A stretch of DNA of 64,000 nt from Prochlorococcus sp. AG-363-O16 (GCA_003280095.1 QCGA01000001.1:62001-126000); one strand, 5' to 3'; numbered from the stretch's first letter, positions 11,023-22,520 are shown. The notes: generated from the sequence alone by a model not told the origin. Numbers and translations are program-made.

Positions 11023-11985
11023 TTATGAGCAAACAATTGAACACAGAGAATTCTCCCAATCTTTATCTAGATTCCAGACCTCCCTCTTTGTCAGGCTCAT
11101 AGCAATATGCTTTTCACAATAAGCGGCTTCATTAATGAAGACAGGTGAAAATGAATCTTGCTCATCAAATTTCACCGGTTCATCATTAAATCCCATAAAT
11201 AAAGAATCGCCCTGCCGAATTGGTCTCCAATCTGAACCCTGACGCTCAGGGTGAATATACGAAGTAATATCTCCTTGCTTGTCACGAGGGAAATCAATAC
11301 TCTTCACATGTCTATGTACAACCAAGCAATCCGGGAATATTTGTCTTCCGTTTCGAACTGCTGCTATCAACTCAAAGCACGCAGAAAGTACTAATCGAGT
11401 TTGACTAATGATTCCACAATCCAAAACCATCTGTGGGACAGGTCCTATTTCAATCACTAAGCCACATGGCCATTGCTCAACCAGAAAGCCTTTTTCAGCC
11501 TGATCTCCTTCATGAAGATAAACAGGTAATCCGAGACATGACTGAAAAAGTGCAGCGAAAGCCAAATCACAATATCTCCTCCCATAAATAACAACACTGC
11601 TTCCCATAGCTGATGTTGTACTGTGAAAATCAATTGCCATGTTGCAAGGGCTCATTCCTCTAGGGCCATAAAGGTTCAACAACTCCCGTGCACGTAAAAC
11701 TTCTCGCAATGGTGAACTGGTCGACTCAAGAAGGTCAGGCCTAAAACATCGATTTAGATCCATATCAAGATATCTTTTGCAAACTGAAAGGGCCTCAGGG
11801 TTACCTAAAACCCTTTCTGTCTCAATACCATAAGTATCAATCAGACCAGACTCTTTAGACCATTGCTTGAAAAGCCAAGGTGCATTGACCTCATTACCAT
11901 GAGTTCCTGCTATCAAAAGCAACCGAGGACCACTCATCAATAATCCAACCCAATAACATATATAACCTGGCTGAAAATAATTCAA
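11023..11985 (-). CDS. aspartoacylase/succinylglutamate desuccinylase family
   Basis: AGTHGNEVNAPWL, DLNRCF, AIDFHSTTSAMG motifs. Confidence 0.85.
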   Translation of the reverse strand: MNYFQPGYICYWVGLLMSGPRLLLIAGTHGNEVNAPWLFKQWSKESGLIDTYGIETERVLGNPEALSVCKRYLDMDLNRCFRPDLLESTSSPLREVLRARELLNLYGPRGMSPCNMAIDFHSTTSAMGSSVVIYGRRYCDLAFAALFQSCLGLPVYLHEGDQAEKGFLVEQWPCGLVIEIGPVPQMVLDCGIISQTRLVLSACFELIAAVRNGRQIFPDCLVVHRHVKSIDFPRDKQGDITSYIHPERQGSDWRPIRQGDSLFMGFNDEPVKFDEQDSFSPVFINEAAYCEKHIAMSLTKREVWNLDKDWENSLCSIVCS

Positions 11986-11997
11986 AAAGGAATCCTT

Positions 11998-12990
11998 ATG
12001 TCAATACCTCCAGCCATAGTCACCTGCACAAGAGCCGCCTGGAGTTGGCAATGGCGTCAACTAATGAAAGGCCTTGCCCCGACAGATCCAAAAGGTAATT
12101 ATCGACGACCATCCAGTGACAAGCCACATGCCATCGGGCTCTCAAAAGAAGAGCTAATTGGTAGATCGGAAGATCAAAAGCCTCGCTTAATTGTAGGTAA
12201 AAGTTGTCCATGGGCCCATAGGACCTGGTTGGTCCATCAACTTCGTGGTCTAAGAAACAACCTTTCTCTCTTAGTAGTAAAGGCTGATCACAATTCAGGG
12301 AGGTGGAAACTTGAAGAAGAGTGGTTGGGGTGTAATTCTCTACTAGAGCTTTACCAATTGTGTGGAAGTCCTCCTAGCCACCGCGCAACAGTACCCGCTC
12401 TAATAGACCCTGGTTCTAGTCTTAATCGGAATCCAAGATTAATAGGGAATGAGAGTGCACAACTAGTCGAAGTACTCAATAGATGGCCAACCACAAGAGA
12501 AGCTCCCGATCTTGCCCCAGAGAGACTCAAAGAAGAGATAAATACCTGGCAGAAACTTCTTCAACCCACTGTCAACGATGGTGTCTACCGTTGCGGCTTT
12601 GCGAGAAACCAGAATGCCTATAACAAGGCCTGTGAAGATCTATTCAGTGCTCTTGAAGTAGTAGAACAAGCCCTATCAAAAAAAGGACCCTGGTTATGCG
12701 GTAGCCAGCTAACACTTGCTGACGTAAGACTTTTCCCAACACTTATAAGATGGGAAATGATCTACATGCCTCTATTTGGCTGTAGTCAAAAACCTCTATG
12801 GTCATTGCCTAAATTATGGGAATGGAGACAACGGTTCATGGCAATTCCATTGGTTGCTGAAACATGTGATTCAAAATGCTGGAGAGAAGACTATTTTGGG
12901 GCTCTATTCCCTCTTCGCCCTAGTGGCATTATTCCAGCAGGTCCAGAGCTATCCATGATAGTTAACGCAGTAGTCCCTCAAGTTCAATGA
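11998..12990 (+). CDS. glutathione S-transferase-like protein
   Basis: VGKSCPWAHRTWLV motif (glutathionyl-hydroquinone reductase type). Confidence 0.8.
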   Translation: MSIPPAIVTCTRAAWSWQWRQLMKGLAPTDPKGNYRRPSSDKPHAIGLSKEELIGRSEDQKPRLIVGKSCPWAHRTWLVHQLRGLRNNLSLLVVKADHNSGRWKLEEEWLGCNSLLELYQLCGSPPSHRATVPALIDPGSSLNRNPRLIGNESAQLVEVLNRWPTTREAPDLAPERLKEEINTWQKLLQPTVNDGVYRCGFARNQNAYNKACEDLFSALEVVEQALSKKGPWLCGSQLTLADVRLFPTLIRWEMIYMPLFGCSQKPLWSLPKLWEWRQRFMAIPLVAETCDSKCWREDYFGALFPLRPSGIIPAGPELSMIVNAVVPQVQ

Positions 12991-13661
12991 CCTTATCCAC
13001 AAGGAAAACTGAGTCAGTTCAAGCCAACTTCAAAGAACAAGAATTTGAAGGTATTTATGGAAATTACACAATCACTAATTCGGACTTCCTGGAAGTACAG
13101 CGATACCGATTTTCGCTTCTTTTGTGTGGGATCTCATTCACAAGTGGACTCTTTCATTGGATACTAAAGGGACCTACATGGGCATGGCTCTGGCTAATTC
13201 CATTAGCCATCAGTCTTGGACTGGCTCTCACCTGGATTCATATCTACTTGAGGCCACTACATAGAGCCTTGCAAATATTGTGGGGACTGGGATGTTTAGG
13301 TGCCGTAGTAGTAGCGAGCAAGACTGGAACACATTCAATGCTTCCTCAATTAGCAAAGAATCCATCCTCCATCCTTTTAATAGGTCCACTTTTCGCCGCA
13401 TTGACTGGGATAGGTTTTAAAGAATTTTTTTGTTTCCAAAGGCCAGAAGCTATAGGGGTAACCATTCTTTTACCTATTGGAATCCTTGGACATTTAAGTG
13501 GGATTTTTAGTGAGACAATAGTTATGACGATACTTATCTCATCTGGAATACTTTTAACTATTCTGGCTTATCGAAAATTTGGAATGGAAGCAGCTGCGGA
13601 TGTCGGTGACAAGAGTGTTTTTGATTATCTTGATAAAAATTCAAGAACAAGTGTTCTGTGA
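12987..13661 (+). CDS. DUF2301-like membrane protein
   Basis: Multiple TM segments; GIGFKEFFCFQRPEAI conserved segment. Confidence 0.7.
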   Translation: MTLSTRKTESVQANFKEQEFEGIYGNYTITNSDFLEVQRYRFSLLLCGISFTSGLFHWILKGPTWAWLWLIPLAISLGLALTWIHIYLRPLHRALQILWGLGCLGAVVVASKTGTHSMLPQLAKNPSSILLIGPLFAALTGIGFKEFFCFQRPEAIGVTILLPIGILGHLSGIFSETIVMTILISSGILLTILAYRKFGMEAAADVGDKSVFDYLDKNSRTSVL

Positions 13662-15598
13662 GTCTAATAACTCTTATTAATGCCTCAAAAGATTTCGGAA
13701 TTGATAATCTTTTTAGCAACCTAAACTTACACATTAAGAAAGGAGAGAAACTAGGGTTAATTGGTCCTAATGGATCCGGTAAATCCACACTATTGAAGGT
13801 TCTTGCTGGTATCGAACCTCTTAATCAAGGAACTCGACAGTGCTCACCACGAGTGACAATAAAAGCGGTCGAACAAGAAAGTCCTCTCCAAGAAAATCAA
13901 ACTGTTATAGAGGCAGTACTTTCAAGCTGTGGCAAGAAAAGAGAATTACTTTTAAGTTTCCAAAAACTCAGTAATCTAGTTGCCAATAATCCATCAAACG
14001 AAAGATTTTTATCTGAACTGGGGCAACTTAGTCAACTGATGGACAACAATCAGGCTTGGGCCCTTGAACAAGAATGCAAAGAAATTCTTTCTCGCCTTGG
14101 AATCACTGATCTACAAATCAAAGTAGGAGAGCTCTCGGGTGGTTATCGAAAACGAGTTGGCTTAGCCTCTGCATTGGTAGCCAAACCGGATGTACTCCTA
14201 CTTGATGAACCTACCAATCACCTTGATGCTAGTGCAGTGGAGTGGTTGCAATGCTGGTTAACCAATTACCGGGGTGCCTTAGTACTAGTTACTCATGATC
14301 GCTATGTACTGGATCAAGTTACGAATCATCTAATAGAAATATCTCTAGGCAAAGCTCAAAAATATGAAGGTAACTACAGCACCTTTCTTAAACAAAAAGC
14401 TCAAGAACAAGAAATAGAAACCCTGGCTTCAGCCAAATTTAAGAGTGCAATGCGAAGAGAATTAATCTGGCTACGTCAGGGACCAAAAGCTAGAAGCTCA
14501 AAACAAAAAGCACGTCTACAACGTATTGCAGAAATGTACAAAGAGCCGAAAAAAAGGCAATTAGGTCAATTAGAAATGACTACGGGTAGCCGACGACTTG
14601 GCAAACTCACCATCGAAGCAATAGGCTTAGGAATTACGACAGATGGGAATCTAAATAGTCCTCCGATACTAGAGAATTTCACCTACAATTTTGCCAGAGA
14701 AGACAGAGTTGGAATCATCGGACCCAATGGCAGTGGGAAATCAACACTTCTTGATCTAATTGCAGGGAAAAGAAAGCCGACCAGCGGAATCCTTCGCCTG
14801 GGTGAAACGGTAAACATTGGTTACTTAGATCAACACACCCAAGATTTCAATCTTGGGCAAGGACTTCAACGAAAAGTAATTGATTATGTAGAAGAAGCAG
14901 CAGCCTTGGTAAAGCTCAACGGAAAACAAATGACAGCTTCTCAACTTCTAGAAAATTTCTTATTCCCCGCCTCACAACAACATAGTCCTCTCAGCAAACT
15001 TTCAGGAGGAGAGAGAAGGAGGTTAACCCTTTGCAAAATGTTAATTCAAGCCCCAAATGTACTTTTATTAGACGAACCAACCAATGACCTCGACATCAAC
15101 ACATTAACCATACTTGAAGATTTTCTTGAAGACTTCCGAGGTTGTGTTGTTGTTGTATCTCATGATCGATATTTTCTTGATCGAACAGTGGATCGCATAT
15201 TCCACATTAAGAATAGGCAGTTAGAGCAATTTGAAGGTAACTACAGCGATTTCATTAACAAGCAACGCACCCAAGAAAAGCACAACAAAGGTAATGCTCT
15301 CCTACTAGAAAAAAAGGTAAACCTTCTTTCCCCAACTCAAAAAAATCAAGGTTCAAAACAGCAGAAAGAACCTATCAACAAAGTTAGATCTCGTCGGCTT
15401 AGTTTTAAAGAGCAACGTGAGCTATTGTCTATTGAACAAGATCTAACTCTCCTAGAAAAGAAGAAGAAAACCTTAGAAGAAATCTTGAATAAAGGGGAAA
15501 AGGACCTTCGGTTACCTAGCAAGCAACTCGCTGACCTGATAAAAACAATTGAAAGAATGGAAGACAGGTGGATTTACCTCAGTGAACTAAGTCCTTAG
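13658..15598 (+). CDS. ABC-F family ATP-binding protein
   Basis: Two ABC cassettes (GPNGSGKSTLL x2, LSGGYRKR, LSGGERRR, LLDEPTNDLD). Confidence 0.95.
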   Translation: MSLITLINASKDFGIDNLFSNLNLHIKKGEKLGLIGPNGSGKSTLLKVLAGIEPLNQGTRQCSPRVTIKAVEQESPLQENQTVIEAVLSSCGKKRELLLSFQKLSNLVANNPSNERFLSELGQLSQLMDNNQAWALEQECKEILSRLGITDLQIKVGELSGGYRKRVGLASALVAKPDVLLLDEPTNHLDASAVEWLQCWLTNYRGALVLVTHDRYVLDQVTNHLIEISLGKAQKYEGNYSTFLKQKAQEQEIETLASAKFKSAMRRELIWLRQGPKARSSKQKARLQRIAEMYKEPKKRQLGQLEMTTGSRRLGKLTIEAIGLGITTDGNLNSPPILENFTYNFAREDRVGIIGPNGSGKSTLLDLIAGKRKPTSGILRLGETVNIGYLDQHTQDFNLGQGLQRKVIDYVEEAAALVKLNGKQMTASQLLENFLFPASQQHSPLSKLSGGERRRLTLCKMLIQAPNVLLLDEPTNDLDINTLTILEDFLEDFRGCVVVVSHDRYFLDRTVDRIFHIKNRQLEQFEGNYSDFINKQRTQEKHNKGNALLLEKKVNLLSPTQKNQGSKQQKEPINKVRSRRLSFKEQRELLSIEQDLTLLEKKKKTLEEILNKGEKDLRLPSKQLADLIKTIERMEDRWIYLSELSP

Positions 15599-15939
15599 TC
15601 CTTCCTTCGATCGCCTTCTCAAAGGTAAAACACCCAACCAAAGCCACCAAAACCCTTACTACCTATATCACTTGCTCTTGCCAGAAAGACAAAAATCCTG
15701 ACCTTGGCGAGAGAAAACCATCATTCTCTAGATTTCAAGGAGAAATAATGCCTTGATATTTCCTCATCCAAACACGCCCCCTTGAAAGACCTGATTTTGG
15801 TAACTATCAATACCAAAACCTGAGAATAGTGTTGTAACGCAAACCAAGTGTCAAATACCCCCATGGCATAACAGGACAAGGGCTCTATTGTGTATTGGTC
15901 GAAAGATCCCGGCGCAGTTAACGAACCGATTCTGACTCC

Positions 15940-16158
15940 ATGAAAACAATCGACGAGCACATTCAAAAGGATCAATCAGAGATCCAATCCGCCAAGGCAC
16001 AAGGTGATGATGCCAAGGTTCGTCATCTCACTGAAGAGCTCCACTCACTTGAGGAATACAAGGAGCACCATCCTGACGACAAGCATGATCCAAATGCACT
16101 GGAATTGTTTTGCGATGCAAACCCTGACGAGCCAGAGTGCCTCGTATATGACGACTAG
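15940..16158 (+). CDS. cp12: CP12 Calvin-cycle regulatory protein
   Basis: C-terminus LELFCDANPDEPECLVYDD. Confidence 0.93.
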   Translation: MKTIDEHIQKDQSEIQSAKAQGDDAKVRHLTEELHSLEEYKEHHPDDKHDPNALELFCDANPDEPECLVYDD

Positions 16159-16175
16159 ACCTTGATTTCAACAAA

Positions 16176-16219
16176 AAGCCACAAGACTGAATTCCCCCCT
16201 CAGTCTTGTGACTTTTTGA
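16176..16219. terminator. hairpin terminator downstream of cp12
   Basis: Inverted repeat built from ...CACAAGACTGA / TCAGTCTTGTG...CTTTTTG. Confidence 0.75.
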
Positions 16220-16240
16220 TTCCTATTGACTGAAGGTAAT

Positions 16241-16465
16241 TTAAATATCTTCATTAAAATCAGAAGGACTACTGGTTAGAGAACAAACCACAGCCTCCTC
16301 TTTTTTTAACTTTCTCACTTCTGCAATTGGACGCCCCATTCTCAATAAAACATCAATCTCTTCACGAGTCTGACAACGTGCAATGGTATTTCCTTTCTTA
16401 TCGAAACAACTAAAAAATTGCATGGGTTTAATTGCTATAAGACAGTTATCGCTAAAGACTCTCAA
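16241..16465 (-). CDS. hypothetical protein
   Basis: 74-aa ORF with good protein-like composition. Confidence 0.6.
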   Translation of the reverse strand: MRVFSDNCLIAIKPMQFFSCFDKKGNTIARCQTREEIDVLLRMGRPIAEVRKLKKEEAVVCSLTSSPSDFNEDI

Positions 16466-16507
16466 ATAAACAAGCGGGTCTAATTAAAATTTTATCAAAA
16501 GTCGTCG

Positions 16508-17497
16508 TTATACCCCTAAAGCCATCCAAATCTTATCCAATAGATCTTCTAATCCAGAAGTCATCACAGCTGAAATCAAAATAACCTCAGCACCAACTAC
16601 TTTCTGTAAATCGCAAATAACTTCTTTCTGTTGACTCTTGTCCAACAATTCCTGTTTGTTGAGCACATATATCCTTGGTTTCTGCAATAAGCCATGACCA
16701 TAAGCCAACAATTCCTTCTCTACAATCAACAAATCCTTCACTGGGTCCTCCCTACCCGCATCAAGCAAATGAACTAGAAGTTTCGTACGTTGTATATGCC
16801 TTAGAAATTCATGCCCTAAACCTGCACCACCTGCCGCACCAGCAATCAAACCAGGGATATCAGCAAAAACAGTCCCATCTCCACTTGGCCTTCTAACAAC
16901 TCCCAAATTCGGCACTAAAGTTGTAAAAGGATAATCAGCAATTTTCGGGCGAGCCGCCGATAACACCGCTATTAAAGTACTTTTACCTGCATTTGGAAGT
17001 CCAATAATCCCTACCTCTGCAAGAAGTTTTAGTTCCAACTGTAAATCCCACTCTTCACCATCACGTCCCTCAGTAAATTTTTCTGGAGCACGATTACGAT
17101 TACTTAAATAATGAGCATTACCAAGACCACCTCTACCTCCAAAAGCAACTGTTAAGACCTGACCTGTTTTAATCAAATCCCCTAAAATAATTCCTGTGGA
17201 AACATGACGCACTTCCGTTCCACAGGGAACTTTGACAATTAAATCTTTACCTGAAGCGCCTGTACAACGATTAGGACCTCCTCTTTTACCATCAGTTGCG
17301 GTAAATACCCTTGAAAACTTGAAATCTAAAAGTGTCTGCAAATTTGCATCTGCCTCTAATATTATTTTCCCTCCTCTTCCACCATCACCACCAGAAGGCC
17401 CCCCAGCAGGAACATACTTTTCCCTCCTAAAGGTAGCTATTCCGTCTCCACCACGTCCAGCTTTGACTATGATTCGAGCTTGATCAATGAACTGCAC
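16508..17497 (-). CDS. obgE: GTPase Obg
   Basis: Glycine-rich Obg fold, [16 protein letters not shown]. Confidence 0.97.
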   Translation of the reverse strand: MQFIDQARIIVKAGRGGDGIATFRREKYVPAGGPSGGDGGRGGKIILEADANLQTLLDFKFSRVFTATDGKRGGPNRCTGASGKDLIVKVPCGTEVRHVSTGIILGDLIKTGQVLTVAFGGRGGLGNAHYLSNRNRAPEKFTEGRDGEEWDLQLELKLLAEVGIIGLPNAGKSTLIAVLSAARPKIADYPFTTLVPNLGVVRRPSGDGTVFADIPGLIAGAAGGAGLGHEFLRHIQRTKLLVHLLDAGREDPVKDLLIVEKELLAYGHGLLQKPRIYVLNKQELLDKSQQKEVICDLQKVVGAEVILISAVMTSGLEDLLDKIWMALGV

Positions 17498-17676
17498 TGA
17501 GAGAAATGGGCTCTATACAATTACAATATTACTCTCAAATCTCACAAACCTTTCCATAACTAATGGTTCAATCAACAATTATATTAGTCTTCTAAATAAT
17601 TAAGAATAATTCGTCAAAATAGAATTCTTAATCAGTCTCCTATCTCAATAAAGATTGATTTATTATCAACATTAAA

Positions 17677-20100
17677 CTATTGCAACCAAACGACAGTACA
17701 ACCCACTCCTCCATCGGCCTGTTCAGCATCAACTACTTTCTCAACATAAGATACGCTATCCAACCATCGACGAATGCCTCGTTTCAGTCGACCTGTACCA
17801 ATACCATGAATAACCCAAATAGGTCCTGTAGCGGAGCGGAGGTTCTCCTCTAAAACGACCTCAGCCTCATCAACACGTAATCCTCGGACATCGATTGTAT
17901 TGCGGGATGTTCGCAGATGGGAACTTGGCCTTAAGAAAGAGGTTATCTGAACACTAACTTCAGCCTCTGGGAAAGTTGACTTGCGACCATCAAGACTTTC
18001 GACAGCAGACCAATCAACAGTACTTCTCAAAACACCACATCGAATAGTCAATTGTTTTCCATCGTCAGAAATAGCCATTACTTCAGCAGCCTTACCCAAG
18101 GCCAAAAGTCTTACTCTTTCACCTACTTTTGGACGCCAACTACTAATAGGATTACGTTCCCGTTCCAATAATGGTTGATGCTTATCAGAAATCCTTCGAA
18201 GTCTTTGCCCGATTGTACGTGCAGTATTGCCATCAGCACCATTATCTCTTAAACGACGAATCAACTTACTTACTTCTTTCTGACCCTCGCTAATAGATGA
18301 TTGGAGCTTTAAACGACCTTGTTCCTGAAGGTCTAAAGATTGCTTGCATTCTTGATCCCAACGTCGAAGTAATTCCTCATGAAGCAATTCTGTCCTAGCC
18401 AACAACGCAGCTGCCTCCTCTGCCGCAACCTGCTGACGCTCCCTTTGCTTTTCAAGACCAGAAATAACACTATTTACTTCATCCAATGATTTAGATCCTA
18501 AAAGTTCTTTTGCATTGCAAATAACCTCCTCAGCTAATCCCAGACGTTCGGCAATAGCAATTGCATTACTTTTGCCAGGGATTCCCCACTGCAACCTATA
18601 AGTAGGAGACATGGTCTCACTATCAAAAGTCACTGAAGCGTTCTCAAAACGATTATCGGTGTATTTAAGTGCCTTAAGTTCCCCAAAATGTGTTGTAGCA
18701 ATTGTAAGTCGAGTTTTCTCAGCAAAGGTTTTCAAAAGTGCTATAGCCAATGCAGAACCCTCGCTTGGATCAGTACCTGCGCCAACCTCATCTAATAAAA
18801 CAAGGGAAGTTCCAGAACTCTCCGAGAGTGAATCAATTATTCGGCTAATTCGCTTTATATGACCACTAAAAGTAGACAAATTCTGTTGCAAAGACTGCTC
18901 ATCTCCAATATCAGCAAGAACTTGAGAACACCAAGGTAACGTCGGACTTCCTTTGCAAGGAATCAGTAAACCAGCCCTAGCCATTAAAACAGCCAATCCT
19001 ATGCTTTTTAACGTCACCGTCTTGCCACCTGTATTGGGTCCAGTAATCGCTACCACTCTCACATCTGTAGGAACCTCAATACTGATTGGGATCACTGGCT
19101 CACTCTGTAAATCCCGCTGCTGCCAAACAAGCAATGGATGACGAAGCTCCTGAAAAACAAATGGTGAATCACAATCTAACTTCAGTTTTGCAGGAACCCC
19201 ACCCATCCATTTGCCATACCTAGCCCTCGCGAGAGCCAGGTCAAGTTGCAAAAGCACCTCACATACGTAATTAATTAATCGCCTTTTCTCAGCGACCATT
19301 AATGTCCAGCTTGTCAAAAGTCTCCGTTCTTCATTAACAATGGATGTCTTTAAAACGACTAACTGGTTACCTAATGAGATTATCGACTGCGGCTCGACAA
19401 AGACTGTATTCCCAGATGTCGAACTATCATGAACTAAGCCTGGGACGTTATAAGTAGCCGTTGCTTTAATTGCAATGACAGGTCTAGCATTACGCTCTGT
19501 GATCAAAGTATCTTGCAGAAAAGGTGCAAAATTTCTCAAAGATTCTTTAAGAAGGTCATGTCTTTCTGAGCTCAACTTTTTCCATTCAAGACGCAATCGC
19601 AAAAGTTTCTCACTAGCACGATCGGCAACTCTCCCACCTTCTTCAAGACCCGATTTAAGACAACGTTCCAATTCGGGAAGAATCTTGAGATCTCTCAATA
19701 AACATGAAATAGTTGGTGTCTGATCACTTTCATTGACTTGGCGACGGATACGTCGAGCCGCCGCCAATGTCTCAGCAACAGCTAACAATTCCTCACCAGA
19801 TAAAGCCCCTCCTTTTCCACAGCGATTAAGACTATCTTCAAGGTCATGAACACCATGAAAACTCAAACCACCCTCAATTAACTCATCCAAAGAAATCATT
19901 TCCAAAGTTTCTACTAAACGTCTACGACTTGTAGTCAAGTCAGTTGGAAGATCGTAATTTATACAATTAAGGTGGCCATTTCTGGTACTAGCAAACTCCG
20001 CAAGATGCTTACAAAGCCTTGGCCATTCAAGTAGCTCCAAGGTCTCCTGAATAATCGAATCAGACTGCAATAGACGTGCTCTTCCTTCAAAAGAGCTCAT
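17677..20100 (-). CDS. mutS2: MutS2 family protein with C-terminal Smr domain
   Basis: TGPNTGGKTVTLK Walker A, LLDEVGAGTDPSEGSAL, Smr motif DVRGLRVDEA...HGIGTGRLKRGIR. Confidence 0.95.
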   Translation of the reverse strand: MSSFEGRARLLQSDSIIQETLELLEWPRLCKHLAEFASTRNGHLNCINYDLPTDLTTSRRRLVETLEMISLDELIEGGLSFHGVHDLEDSLNRCGKGGALSGEELLAVAETLAAARRIRRQVNESDQTPTISCLLRDLKILPELERCLKSGLEEGGRVADRASEKLLRLRLEWKKLSSERHDLLKESLRNFAPFLQDTLITERNARPVIAIKATATYNVPGLVHDSSTSGNTVFVEPQSIISLGNQLVVLKTSIVNEERRLLTSWTLMVAEKRRLINYVCEVLLQLDLALARARYGKWMGGVPAKLKLDCDSPFVFQELRHPLLVWQQRDLQSEPVIPISIEVPTDVRVVAITGPNTGGKTVTLKSIGLAVLMARAGLLIPCKGSPTLPWCSQVLADIGDEQSLQQNLSTFSGHIKRISRIIDSLSESSGTSLVLLDEVGAGTDPSEGSALAIALLKTFAEKTRLTIATTHFGELKALKYTDNRFENASVTFDSETMSPTYRLQWGIPGKSNAIAIAERLGLAEEVICNAKELLGSKSLDEVNSVISGLEKQRERQQVAAEEAAALLARTELLHEELLRRWDQECKQSLDLQEQGRLKLQSSISEGQKEVSKLIRRLRDNGADGNTARTIGQRLRRISDKHQPLLERERNPISSWRPKVGERVRLLALGKAAEVMAISDDGKQLTIRCGVLRSTVDWSAVESLDGRKSTFPEAEVSVQITSFLRPSSHLRTSRNTIDVRGLRVDEAEVVLEENLRSATGPIWVIHGIGTGRLKRGIRRWLDSVSYVEKVVDAEQADGGVGCTVVWLQ

Positions 20101-20501
20101 TGCATGAGAGAGAAATGATTCTCCTGGTTAGTAGGAATACCTCCTGGAGGTTGATAAAGCATTTCCAACCAATTTCCTTCCGGATCTTTCAGATAAAAAG
20201 AAGCAGTTCCATCACGGTGATTGTGAACAGGGCCGACTTCTACTCCATTTGATTGCAACTTTCGGTGGAACTCATCTATCTCCTCTCTGTCATTGAAGTG
20301 AAATGCAAAATGTGGGCCTGCAGCTTTATAGTTTGGCCCCAAAAGCGCAAGGCCATCTCTACCAGGTCCTACCTCCAGATAACACCAATCTTGGTCTTGC
20401 CAGACCAATTGCATACCAAGACCTGTATAAAACTCTTTGGCCCGCGCCATGTCCTGTACTCTTATTGCTGTGTGACCAAGCCTTTTAACAGTTGCCATCA
20501 A
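20097..20501 (-). CDS. gloA: lactoylglutathione lyase (glyoxalase I)
   Basis: RLGHTAIRVQDMARAKEFYTGLGM, YLKDPEGNWLEML. Confidence 0.85.
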   Translation of the reverse strand: MMATVKRLGHTAIRVQDMARAKEFYTGLGMQLVWQDQDWCYLEVGPGRDGLALLGPNYKAAGPHFAFHFNDREEIDEFHRKLQSNGVEVGPVHNHRDGTASFYLKDPEGNWLEMLYQPPGGIPTNQENHFSLMQ

Positions 20502-20523
20502 GAGAGTTGCCTGAAAAAAATCG

Positions 20524-21525
20524 TTAGTCTTGCCTTAGCCATTCTGCTGCATCACAAGCATGATAAGTAAGAATCAAATCTGCTCCAGCTCGTTTAAAGC
20601 TAAGAAGAGTTTCTAAAACAACTGATTTCTCATCAATCCAACCCTTCTTTGCTGCTGCTTTAACCATTGCATACTCACCGCTAACGTTATAAGCAGCAAT
20701 TGGCAATTCTGATTCTTGTCTTAAACGATAAATAATATCTAAATAAGCTAGACCTGGCTTTACCATCAAGATGTCAGCCCCTTCCTGTTCGTCTAATTGC
20801 GCCTCCGTAATCGCCTCACGACTATTAGCTGGATCCATTTGATAAGTACTCTTATCTTTAGGAATTGGTTTATTGCTTAAATTCCGAGGCGCTGAATCCA
20901 AAGCTTCTCTAAAAGGTCCGTAATAAGCAGAAGAGTATTTCGCTGTATAACTGATGATCCCTACATGCTCAAAGCCTTCATCATCCAGTGCTTCCCGAAT
21001 TGCACCTACTCGACCATCCATCATGTCACTAGGTCCTATTAAATCCGCCCCAGCTTGAGCCTGCATCACCGCTTGAAGACAGAGCTGATGAATTGTCTCA
21101 TCATTGAGAACAACTCCTTCCGAACTAACAATTCCATCATGGCCGTCAGAAGAATACGGATCAAGCGCCACGTCTGTCATTACTGTCATATCAGGCAACT
21201 CACTCTTTAAATAACGAATAGCCCTAGGGATTAACCCATCTGGATTAAAACACTCTTTCCCATCTTCTGTTTTCAAATTGTCCGCAATCTTAGGGAATAA
21301 CACTACACAGCGAATACCTAACTCCCATGCTCTCTGAACCTCGCCCAGCAATTTTTCTAAAGTCCAACGATTTGCTCCTGGCATCGCTGAGATTGGCTCT
21401 ACATCAGAACCTTCATGAACAAACAATGGATAGATGAAATCAGCCGGACTGAGACTGACTTCTCTCACCATTTCTCTCAAAGCCAATGAGCGACGTAGAC
21501 GACGAGGTCGGTAAGTGAGATCCAT
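20524..21525 (-). CDS. hemB: delta-aminolevulinic acid dehydratase
   Basis: YRPRRLRRS, DVALDPYSSDGHDG, GADILMVKPGLAYLD. Confidence 0.97.
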   Translation of the reverse strand: MDLTYRPRRLRRSLALREMVREVSLSPADFIYPLFVHEGSDVEPISAMPGANRWTLEKLLGEVQRAWELGIRCVVLFPKIADNLKTEDGKECFNPDGLIPRAIRYLKSELPDMTVMTDVALDPYSSDGHDGIVSSEGVVLNDETIHQLCLQAVMQAQAGADLIGPSDMMDGRVGAIREALDDEGFEHVGIISYTAKYSSAYYGPFREALDSAPRNLSNKPIPKDKSTYQMDPANSREAITEAQLDEQEGADILMVKPGLAYLDIIYRLRQESELPIAAYNVSGEYAMVKAAAKKGWIDEKSVVLETLLSFKRAGADLILTYHACDAAEWLRQD

Positions 21526-21563
21526 AACGACGAGAAAGCTTTACAAGTGATGGTAGATCCGCC

Positions 21564-22520
21564 TCATAAACGAGCGGCCTCAAGCCAAGATTCTCGCGGA
21601 TCATTCGATCTAACCTCACGAAGTTGAGTAAAAAGCTGCTGTTCGTCAAAACTCCATTTTTCAGGAAATTTTATTTCTATCGTTAGGAACAAATCCCCTC
21701 TACCATCCCCAAAGGGCCATCCTTTACCCTTCAATCTCAAGCTTTTACCTGGTTGTGTTCCAGCAGGAATAGCCAATTCCGCTTCACCATCTGGTGTCAT
21801 AACTTTTACTGTTCCACCAAGTACGAGCTCATCTAAAGAGACAGGCAAAGTTGCTCTTAGATTCTCTTTATCAAGATTCCATATTGAGTGTGGTTGAACA
21901 TCCAAAATCAAATACAGATCACCTCTTCTCCCAGTTCCTGGTTGTAAATTCCCTTTCCCCCTCAGTCGAAGTTTTGAACCATTGGTGACACCTTTAGGGA
22001 TTCTGACCTGAACCCGCTCTTGATTTACAGAAAGAGTCCTCTCAGTTCCTCGAAAAGCTTCAGCGAAACCAATCTTCAATTTAATCTCGGCATCCAAGTT
22101 CAACGGGGTACGAGAGGATCCCGACCCAGCAGGGAATCCCGAACCCATACCACTAAAACCAGCTACTCCGTTCGAACTACCAAAGCGTCCTAAAAGATCA
22201 GTTATAAACTCATCGAAATTTCCATAATTTCCAAAATCAACATCGAATCCGGACCCGGCCGAACTTCTTCCTCCACTAGCTTCGGGCTGACTCCAATATC
22301 GACCAAACTGTTCATATCTAGTGCGTTTTTCCTTGTCAGAGAGAACTTCATACGCCTCACTAATCTCTTTAAACTTCGACTCGGCAGCTTTATCTCCTGG
22401 ATTTACATCAGGATGGTATTGCCTCGCCAACTTTCTAAAAGCACGCTTAATCAAATCGGAATCTGCATTTCGCTCCACCCCGAGAATCTTGAAATAATCC
22501 TTGTAGCCACTTGTGGGCAT
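21564..22520 (-). CDS. DnaJ/CbpA-like J-domain chaperone
   Basis: J-domain YKDYFKILGVERNADSDLIKRAFRKLARQYHPDVNPGD; DnaJ C-terminal beta domains. Confidence 0.92.
   Translation of the reverse strand: MPTSGYKDYFKILGVERNADSDLIKRAFRKLARQYHPDVNPGDKAAESKFKEISEAYEVLSDKEKRTRYEQFGRYWSQPEASGGRSSAGSGFDVDFGNYGNFDEFITDLLGRFGSSNGVAGFSGMGSGFPAGSGSSRTPLNLDAEIKLKIGFAEAFRGTERTLSVNQERVQVRIPKGVTNGSKLRLRGKGNLQPGTGRRGDLYLILDVQPHSIWNLDKENLRATLPVSLDELVLGGTVKVMTPDGEAELAIPAGTQPGKSLRLKGKGWPFGDGRGDLFLTIEIKFPEKWSFDEQQLFTQLREVRSNDPRESWLEAARL

Noticed and set aside
15721-15975. Minus-strand 84-aa ORF upstream of cp12
   Set aside because: Overlaps the cp12 start region and promoter and has no family-like features; probably spurious.
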